Shown in pieces: positions 56,139 through 64,000 of a DNA stretch of 64,000 nt. The DNA comes from Benincasa hispida (lineage: Eukaryota > Streptophyta > Magnoliopsida > Cucurbitales > Cucurbitaceae): the NCBI RefSeq assembly GCF_009727055.1, contig NW_024063779.1, positions 62,001-126,000 on the forward strand. Reading direction: 5' to 3'. Numbering within the stretch: position 1 is the stretch's first letter; each line of letters opens with the position of its first letter. The translations under genes and the position numbers were made by a program. The notes below the pieces were generated by a model. The model saw only the letters and a list, made by a program, of their open reading frames with translations, was not told where the DNA came from and did not search any database.

Positions 56139-58596
56139 TGCGTTAGCCTCTTGTTGAAATTGTGAAGTCAGCCATCTCTTAACGTCATCTAGATATTCTA
56201 TCTCATTCCCAATGAGTAGAATATCATCAACATACAACACCAGAAAAGCGACAGTTTTGTAGACGATTTTCTTGTATACACAGGGTTCGTCAATATTTTG
56301 TTCAAAGCCATAAGATTTGATCAAAGCGTCAAATTCATATTCCAGGATCTAGAAGCTTATTTTAATGCATAAATGGATCGATTAAGCTTGCAGACCTTTT
56401 GCTCTTGACCCTGCTGTATGAATCTTTCTGGTTGAGACATATAGATACTTTCTTCAAGACAACCATTCAGAAAAGCTATCTTAACATCCATTTGCCATAT
56501 TTCATAATCATAAAATGTGGCTATGGACAAGAGTATTCTAAGAGACTTTATCATGGCAACTGAAGAGAAGGTTTCTTCAGATTCTACCTTTCTTTGGGTA
56601 AACCCTTTTGCCACAAGTCTAGCTTTGTAGGTCTGTACCTTACTAGCTTGGTCTCGTTTTCTCCTGTAGATCCACTTGTAACCAATTGGTTTTACTCCTT
56701 CTGGTCGATCTACAAGATCACAGACAGAATTGAAATACATAGATTCCATTTCAAGGTTCATGGCTTTAATCCATTGGTCTTTGTCCACATCATTCATTAC
56801 TTGATTAAAAGACAATGGATCCTCTAAACCATCATCTGGTATGATGAGTTGAGTTTCAGTTAAACCCATGTACCGGTCAAGTTGTTGCACAACCCTCCCA
56901 CTACAACGAGGCATTCTCAACTCTTGAGAAGGATGCGAAATATCAATTTCATCAACAACTAACAGGCCTACTCTATCAACAACTCTTTTTGAAGAACTTG
57001 CTCAATCAACAAGCCTTGTTGATGCATTTGTCGTTTCTCTGGACATTTCTTCTATTACTAGCTTACTGCGAAGTTGATGGTTATTTATATAATCTTCTTC
57101 TAGGAAGGTTGCATTTGTTGAACAAACGCTTTATCTTTCTGAGGATCATAAAAGAAAACACTTTTTGTTTCTTTTGGGTAGCCTACAAATAGACACACTT
57201 TTGAATGGTGTTCCAACTTTATAGGATTTTGCACCAACACAAGTGTTAGACAACCCCAAATCCTGAAATGACGTAAATTTCTTTTACGTCCCATCAAGAA
57301 CTCGTAAGGTTTTTTAGAAACATATTTCGAGGGAACTATGTTCAAAATATACACCGCAGTCCCAACTGCATGTCCCCAAAAATAATTTGGTAACTGAGCG
57401 TAACTCATCATGGAACAAACCATGTCCAACAAGGTTATGTTTCTCCTTTCTACCACACCGTTCTGCTGAGGTATGCCAGAGGCTATGAGTTGAGAATGAA
57501 TTCCATGTTCTATCAAATAGTTCTGGAATTCTATATCCATATACTCACCACCTTAATCCGATCGAAGTGTTTTAATCTTTTTACCTAATTAGTTTTCAAC
57601 CTTAGCCTTATACTTTTTGAACTTTTCAAAAGTTTTAGACTTTTGGCGCATTAGGTAAGCATGCCCATACCTAGAATAATCATATATAAAATTGATGAAA
57701 TATTCATACCCTCCTCCTGCTCTAACATTTAGAGGCCCATAAAGGTCTGAGTGAATCAGCTTTAGGGGTTCTTTGGCTCTAAGACCTTTTCCAAAAAAAG
57801 ATTTTTTTTTTGTCATTTTACCCTCAAGACAGGACTCACATAGTGATAATGAACTGTCTTCCAACTTATTTAGATGACCGTTCTTAACCAATCTCTCAAT
57901 CCTGTTGAGATTTATGTGACCTAGTCTCAAGTGCCAAAGATAGGCATTTGGAGAAATCTTCCTCTTCTTATGCATCCCAGCAGTTTTAAACATCTCTATG
58001 TTCAAAACAGCTTTGACCTTAGTTGGTTTTAACATGTACAAGTTATTTTCTAATTTTGCAGAGCAAATTTGTTTATTTCCCATTTTGATGAACACTTTAT
58101 CATTTTCGAAATAAACTTTATGATTTTGTTCTAGCAAATAAGAGACGGATATTAGATTCCTTTCCATATATGGAATATAATATACATTTCTTAAATAAAT
58201 GTACTTATCTCCTATAGATAACTTCATATCTCCCACTGCTTTGGCTGAAACAATCTCCCATGTCCCTACCTTAAAGATTGTTTCACCTTTTGTCAATTGT
58301 CTCCAGGAACTTGTTTCCTGTGAGATAGTACATACATGATTAGTGGCACTTGAATCTATTATCCAGATTTTATCGTTTTCCACTAAACATGCTTCGATAA
58401 CAAGTAAATCAAATTTATCTTGTTGTTCGAGTTCTGCATTCTCATCTACATAATTCATAATTTTAGATGAGTTGGGAGATAGAGGACAATCTTCTGTTAA
58501 AAGTCTTTTGGTGTAATCAATCGCTAGTAATTTGTTTGTCGATTTGATTTTATTGTTATGTACATCGGAAGCGAGTATTCTAGAGGAATTCGACAT
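56139..58596 (-). pseudogene. Copia E gag remnant, protease, integrase and RT
   Basis: The start at 58596 (MSNSSRILASDVHNN) keeps the gag N-terminus up to LTEDCPLSP. Within about 20 codons it passes to KFDLLVIEACLVENDKIWII, the region just before protease, so most of gag and its zinc knuckle are deleted. The protease motif is DSS where the family has DSG. The pre-integrase HHCC region (LWHLRLGHINLNRIERL, CESCLEGKMTKK) and integrase core follow: SDLYGPLNV, then RSD with a stop in the next codon (about 57557), then PQQNGVVERRN with the catalytic E. RT (56920-56139) has YKWIYRRKRD, WQMDVKIAFLNG and LYVDDILLIGNE and is cut after WLTSQFQ. Confidence 0.9.
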
Positions 58597-60832
58597 GCTG
58601 ATAAAATTCAAACAAATTCTATTTAACAAATTGTAACTAAATCCAAAATCAAATTTTAGCAAAAAGTAATAATGTACCCATAATCATTATTTATTTGCAA
58701 CGATACTTTAGTGAGTCAGAATATATGCTACCGTGGGGCAGTCAGATACTCCTTCACTAAAACAAACAAATGAACCAAACACTATGCACGAAATAACTCT
58801 TATTCCTACTTTCTCCGGAATAACTCTTATTCCTATAGTCGTTTAGTTATCGTTTTCGATCAAGATCTTTACTAACAGCTTAGTAATTCTTGTAAGTGTG
58901 ACCTGCCATTTTCAAATCCTATAGAACGGTATGAATTTTCCTCCGAAATAGAACACAACATCCAAGATGGAACCATAAGACCCTATTCATTTTACTGAAG
59001 ACTGGGTTGTTCCGAATCCTATGTTACAACCCTTCGTAGGGATAGCCGTCGCTAAACGACTAGTAAAGGGCCGCTTAAAGCTAACCAACTGGCGCAACAT
59101 AGGAATCTCACGGTTCAGACTAATGGAGGAGACCATAGGATATATTGATACATATCCTTCACCCACTTACTGTGAACTACTTCCTTCGTTTACCTTGATA
59201 TTTACTCATACAAAACACTCTCCGTAGGGAGGCCACTTCTAGGGTGACATGAAGCGTCATATAAATCTCACGGTGTAAATTATGTGGAGATATGGCAGTT
59301 GAAATCTATTTATCGTATAATAGACTTATGTTTGAACAACTTCCTCTTATTCACCGAAATCTAGATTTAAGCTAAAAAATACTTTCCATAGGGAGGTCAC
59401 TTCCAGGGTGACACGAAGTACCGCTTAAATCTGTGGACTCTTTGAGACGTGGAAGCTAAAAATAACGTATCATATATGTTATTAATCTCCCGCTGAAGTT
59501 TTCTAATAACTCTATCATATAGAAGTTATTAAACTGCCACTGAAGTGTTCTATTTTGGGTAGATTTATACTTAGATTCTTTTCGGTTAATAAAAAAAACC
59601 CTAAGTCTATGTGGTTTATCCAAGTATAACTTTTATAATTGGATTTTAACCTACGATGTCTAGGTGATAAACCATTTTATTACCTCACATCACTCACGTA
59701 TGCTCATAAAATCAGTTATCAATACTCAATAATTCGGCCATAATCCCAAGGTAGGAGGTGTGCCATAAACCGTCAACTTAAGTACCCCCAACCTTAGACA
59801 GGATTATATACCGGTTGAGTTTGTAACCAAGGTTTTATAAGTTTTAAAAATTAAATAGGTGGTTATCCTACGTGAGCATGCAACTGTTGTTTATGGATTT
59901 TAAATGTCTAACCCAATTTTATAACAACTTATAAAACTTTATACATGTTAAACATCCATAATATACATGAGGCATTCAATCTTTAATATAACATTTATAT
60001 CAAATACAAGAAACCCTAACATGTATACTATATATTATAACAATTATAACATACTTTCAATGCATGTAACATGCTTCCTATGGTGGGATTTTAAATATAA
60101 ATGGCATACTATATGCACATACAAGATTTATTTAATTATAACATACATCAAATGCATAAATAATTAAACACAGACTGATATGGTTTTAGTTTTGGCAAAA
60201 AAAAAAGCAAATAGAAGCCTAACTATTACAATAAGCTTCAAAACTGTCTTTGAACCACTCAAACCACTCCAAACTGAACCCAAGCACTTGAACCAGACCG
60301 AATGAGTCTGAACAAGACCATCAAAGTCTGAACCAGACTAGCCATAAATACTTTTAGGCTGAACCAGATTGGACATTGAGAAAACCAGTCGAACCGGCTG
60401 CTCTTGGTCCAACCTCAAAGTCTTACAAAGGCTGATCGTGTAGCGTTGAAGACAATCATCTAGCTCCATCGCCTTGTGTTGTGAAGGACTACACGATTAC
60501 TTAGTGTTTGCCTCAACTAAATGATTGCTTAGCTTTATTGCATAGAACTACACCATCGCTTAGTGTTTGCCAAAGCTAAACGATCGCTTAGCTCTAACGC
60601 ATAGAACTACACGATCGCTTATCTTCATCACTTAGCTATCGCTTGGTTCTATCGTATAGAACTAAAAGATCGCTTAACACCAATGTTTAGTGCTTCATGT
60701 CATCGTTTAGTATCCGCCGTAGCTAAACGATCGCTTAGCTCCATCGTATAGAACATCATCGCGTCGCTTAGCATTTCGTCTACACGATTGCTTAGCTCCA
60801 CATCTAAACGATCGCTCAGTGCTATTACATAG
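58597..60832 (-). other. Leader of copia E, gag-proximal part
   Basis: No coding frame is supported. Two segments near 59215-59245 and 59390-59425 share a GGGAGG-CACTTC-AGGGTGACA pattern. This is the reverse of the CACCCT-GAGTG-CCTATAGGG phrase in the plus-strand copia leaders. 59930-60180 is very AT-rich. From 60430 the palindrome array begins. Confidence 0.65.
60430..60830. repeat. Palindrome array in copia E leader, first block
   Basis: CTAAACGATCGCTTAG lies at 60576-60591 and 60723-60738, CTAAACGATCGCTCAG at 60804-60819 and CTACACGATCGCTTAT at 60608-60623. At least six weaker copies such as CACGATTACTTAG also occur. The Athila solo LTR sits at its edge. Confidence 0.78.
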
Positions 60833-62522
60833 CGATGCATTATTTTATGCGATGAAATAATGGTAGGGATTGCGTTGATGGAAAATGCGTTGAGCATGCA
60901 AGTTTTCTCAGCAAGAACCAAGTATAAATCCTACTGAGTTTCCTGGTAAGCCCAGGGTCGAACTCAGGGACTAAGGAAAACAATATGTGGCAGTAATTTT
61001 TAGATCACTTTGCGGTAATAATAAATCAAAGAGTTGGTTGGTTTATTGTTTATAGTATAAAATGTATGCGACAGAGTTAAGAAAAGAGTTAATATTACGA
61101 AGATGTGATGAATATGCGGGAGAACGGGTTGAGAAGGGGTTTCGCTAACAATTCCTAGGATTGTGTTCATGTTATGTGATCATGCTACACACATACAACA
61201 ACAAATCATCTCTCAACGAAAATGCTATGATTTCTAGTTTTAGAACGCATGTGATATATGCGATGATGTCTATAGGACTTACACATAAGCCTCTATTCTT
61301 GTCTATGCAATGACGATTGACACACATACATACAAGGCGACCGCATGATACCAACACCTATCTCTAGGGTGCATGCGATGCATGTTGACAAACAAAGCTA
61401 TCTCTAAGTCTCTATCTCTTGCTTATGCAGATCTAATCTTGCTCTCTCGAGTCTAGATTCTAACCTAGCTCTCTCAAGTCTTAGGTTCTTTCTTTAGACT
61501 CTCTCTCGAGTAGCTCTAAAAGGGTGATGGGCGCAACATAAGACAAAATGATCGTATGCAATGAAAATCCTAGGTCATGTTAGCTAAGTTCTTCTCAACC
61601 CATTCAATAGATTTACTACTCATGCATGTTTTAAAGAGAGTGAACAGATGTAGATAAGCAAGTTCCATTTTATAGATATATAATCTAAATATAGAATGAC
61701 AATGCAGAATAAGAATTAAGAGCCTGGTAGCAATTTCTTGCTTCCTAAGGCTTTTACACTGCTCTTCTCTACTATGCTCAAAAGATAATCTTGCTCTTGT
61801 AAGAGTTGGCCCTCTCTCTGTTTTTTCACGCCTCCTGGGTTCTCTTTCGAGCTTACCAGGGCGATCTTCCAGCATTTCTTCCCTTCTCTCGTTCCGTCTT
61901 CTAAGTATAAGAAAACTATGAACAAGGCTACTTCTATCTATGGGGAAAATTATAGAACTGAACGAACTCCTCCACTAAATGTGGCCTTCGGTATTTATAG
62001 AGCTTCAGGGTGAAAGGCTTCTTCTCTCTTATGATTGCACTGATGGAATGACATTAATTCTCTGTCTGATGCGCCAAATATTTGTCATCGAAAAGTTGAG
62101 TGTACTTGCTACAGTAGGTCGTTAATAGCTTGTCAACTTAATTCAGAATCGACCGTCATCAGCTTTCTGTCCTTCGTGATTTATTACGCTTTTCACCAAG
62201 ATGCGCCCACCATGATGCGCCAGCTCTATGCGGCAACCTTCTTGAGCAGATATTCGTGAGTGCAAATGATCACATAGCCTTGCGTCAACACAATCTCTTA
62301 ATGCACTCGGACATTAATTTCTTTGGATCGCATCTCCGCCTTGTGTCAATGCATTTTTTGCACAAAAATACATAAGTTAGCTATTTTAATGCGTTGGACG
62401 CATGCGATTGCAATGTTGTGAACTTAATGCTTTTGGACGCAATATTGTATATTTTTATCATTGCAATCTGACATTGTTTTATAACTTTGCACTGTAATAA
62501 CTTGCATTTCTGCCCGTTATCA
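60833..62522 (-). mobile_element. Athila solo LTR in copia E leader (1,690 bp)
   Basis: CATAG flanks both sides (60828-60832, 62523-62527). It opens CGATGCATTATTTTATG, matching TGATGCGTTATTTTATG of the solo LTR at 16766 with the terminal T changed to C, and ends GCCCGTTATCA. The stem-loop is at 62495-62522, the TATA box at 61989-62003 and the U5 box at 60943-60972. Confidence 0.92.
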
Positions 62523-62549
62523 CATAGCACTTCATCGCATCGCTTAGCG

Positions 62550-62782
62550 CGCGTCATAGCTAAACGATTGTGTAGTACCATCGTATAGTAAATTCAACGT
62601 ATTGTTTAGTTCCCATGCCAAAGCTAAACGATCGCTTAGTGTTATCATATAGCAAATTGAATGCATCACCGCAGGTACACGATCGTCTAGCGTTCAACAT
62701 CACAATAACCAGCACCCATTGTTGTACGATCGTCTAGCTTTTCTTCACATCGTGTAGCATCTAGAGCTAAACGATCACTTAG
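62550..62782. repeat. Palindrome array in copia E leader, second block
   Basis: CTAAACGATCGCTTAG lies at 62624-62639, GTACACGATCGTCTAG at 62675-62690, TGTACGATCGTCTAGC at 62723 and CTAAACGATCACTTAG at 62767-62782. It is contiguous with the 60430-60830 block once the solo LTR is removed. Confidence 0.78.
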
Positions 62783-63079
62783 CAACTGAACATCAAGAAT
62801 TATTTTGAGCAGAAGCTGAGAAACTGGAATAGCAGCTCGGCCTCCTTCACTTGTTTCTTCAATTACATCTTAATTTCAACTCTAATGACTCTAAATAAAT
62901 TACAGACTCTTGCTAACTCATAAAAGCTCATCAAACAAGAACTAATTACAAATTTAATGAGAAATTAAAGAGAATTAAAAAACCAAAACTCAGAAAACCA
63001 TATCAGTGCATCAGTTTCATATTTCTCATATAAAACACCCACCAAACAAAAATTAAACCGAATTGAATGCTTATATGAA
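62783..63079 (-). other. Leader of copia E next to the primer site
   Basis: AT-rich sequence without a coding frame or recognisable motif. Confidence 0.5.
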
Positions 63080-63091
63080 GCTCTGATACCA
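63080..63091 (-). other. Copia E primer binding site (initiator tRNA-Met)
   Basis: The minus strand reads TGGTATCAGAGC two bases after the LTR end ATCCTACA. It fixes the orientation of E. Confidence 0.93.
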
Positions 63092-63093
63092 AC

Positions 63094-64000
63094 TGTAGGA
63101 TTGTATCAGCAACAACGGAAGCACAAGGATCATCTAAGCACTCAATTAACTAATTTGGCAAAATATAAAGCATGCTCTTGCAGAAAACAAGTGAGTTTCA
63201 AGACATACCTCTTGTAGAACTTCCTCAAAGCTCCTTCTCCAGCTGCTATCTTCTCCAAATCTTGTTGCATACCACCTCAAGATCTTTCCCACTATTCTGT
63301 TGGTGCTCTAGATTGAGTTGTGAGACTCAAAACAAGCTTGAATCAAGGGATGAAAAAGAAATGCTCACTATAGTAATCTTGTTGAAGAACCCTTTCTTCA
63401 ACCTGAATTTTCTCTGAAATTCTCTTTAGATTGCATGCCCGATTTTCACTCCAATCTCTTCATTATATTGCAGATCAACATGTAACGGAGAGATTTGCAT
63501 GAGTTGCAGCTCATGCTTGGAGAAGACAAGACAAAGAGTATACATTTTGTGTGAGCAACTTGAAAGATGGATAATGGAAAACAATCTTTTTCCATTTTTG
63601 TGTTTTAATTCTCCTATTCCATTTAATTCTCAAATTAAACATGTAATTATATCTCATATAATTACTAATTTCCTTAATTATAATTTGAACGTTTCAAATT
63701 AACTTATCACACTATTCCAGAGCTAGTCTGTTACGAGCTAATAGGGGGACCTCGCGGACTACAGATCATGGGTTCCAACGATCCGAGATTAATTGCCTAA
63801 ACTTATTAGACCAGATTAATCCCCATTCGTTAACTAATGGGTCACTCCACTAAAGCCCATAGTTGCACTTCTCTTACTGTAGATATATTATGTCCACATG
63901 ATTTAACCATAATCAGCAAGTTGACCCTTCACAGGTTATTCGTAATAACGGCTGGGTCAAATATCTTTTTTACCCCGATATTACGTCTTATTCCTCAAGT
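63094..64000 (-). repeat. Copia 5' LTR, family 2, partial at the window edge
   Basis: It begins on the plus strand with TGTAGGATTGTATCAGC. 63720-64000 is the reverse of sequence like 3120-3420 in the solo LTR at 2434, for example CCCATTAGTTAAC on the minus strand. The U3 part and the far end lie outside the window. Confidence 0.85.

Larger units (their letters stand above)
56139..64000 (-). mobile_element. Copia element E, minus strand, cut at RT by Athila D
   Basis: The order on the minus strand is 5' LTR (from 63094, running off the window), initiator-Met primer site, leader with palindrome arrays and a nested Athila solo LTR, a short gag remnant, protease, integrase, and RT cut after the YVDD region at about 56153. 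RNase H and 3' LTR are absent. The LTR is of copia family 2. Confidence 0.88.

Noticed and set aside
60430..62782. CRISPR-like array of short repeats
   Set aside because: The units are palindromes with irregular spacing, no uniform spacers and no cas genes. The context is the leader of a plant copia element.
1..64000. Endogenous pararetrovirus or other viral insertion
   Set aside because: All RT segments fit Ty3/gypsy (Athila) or Ty1/copia order with LTRs and primer sites. No movement-protein or coat-protein motif was seen.

Overview
This 64 kb window looks like the repeat-rich part of a flowering-plant nuclear chromosome. It holds nested LTR retrotransposons from end to end, and I found no credible host gene, rRNA, tRNA or CRISPR array. 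The copia gag-pol type and its LTRs resemble elements I know from cucurbit genomes. Cucurbitaceae is therefore my best guess, as an inference from family resemblance and not from a host marker. Two lineages dominate. One is Ty1/copia, with a TGGTATCAGAGC initiator-Met primer site. The other is Ty3/gypsy of Athila type, with a tRNA-Asp-like primer site, a gag-PR-RT-RH-IN order and, in two copies, a third ORF.

Layout. 1-955 is the leader of a copia element that begins outside the window. 956-5035 is a copia 5' LTR split by a solo LTR of a second copia family (2434-4365). Its primer site and leader follow (5036-6499). Athila A (minus, 6500-15900) lies in that leader, which resumes at 15901 and runs into a gag fragment ending at 16765. 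An Athila solo LTR (16766-18405) interrupts that gag. A second copia copy then runs in pieces from 18406 to 42060. Its leader is split by the complete Athila B (minus, 18779-24598, target duplication ATGGA). Its gag is split by Athila C (plus, 25880 to about 35868). Its pol is split by a solo LTR (36269-37948, duplication GGTAC), and its 3' LTR is 39958-42060.

42061-56138 is Athila D on the minus strand: third ORF, a remnant of integrase, a 3.1 kb replacement holding a CACTA-like end, then RT/RH, protease, gag and the 5' LTR. A solo LTR (51867-53907, duplication GCCAT) interrupts the D gag. 56139-64000 is copia E on the minus strand, with a large gag deletion, an Athila solo LTR in its leader (60833-62522, duplication CATAG) and a 5' LTR that runs off the right edge.

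How the parts relate. A has all pol domains but is broken by frameshifts. B keeps both LTRs, gag and protease but has lost RT, RNase H and integrase. C has gag plus the third ORF and no pol. D has gag, pol remnants and the third ORF. B and C would need pol supplied in trans, and none of the copies here is intact.

The signals that gene calls do not explain are: (1) a 28-nt terminal stem-loop with a GAAA loop at the start of Athila LTRs, with compensatory changes between subfamilies; (2) arrays of 16-bp CGATCG-centred palindromes on both sides of the copia primer site; (3) a duplicated ~47-nt box before the polypurine tract of A, B and C; (4) one in-frame UAG shared by the protease frames of A and B; (5) a separate TATA promoter in front of the third ORF; (6) ten W-box cores in one copia LTR. 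There are also two assembly artefacts: an untrimmed Nextera mate-pair junction at 52680-52717, and an unmerged 80-bp overlap around the N at 28555.
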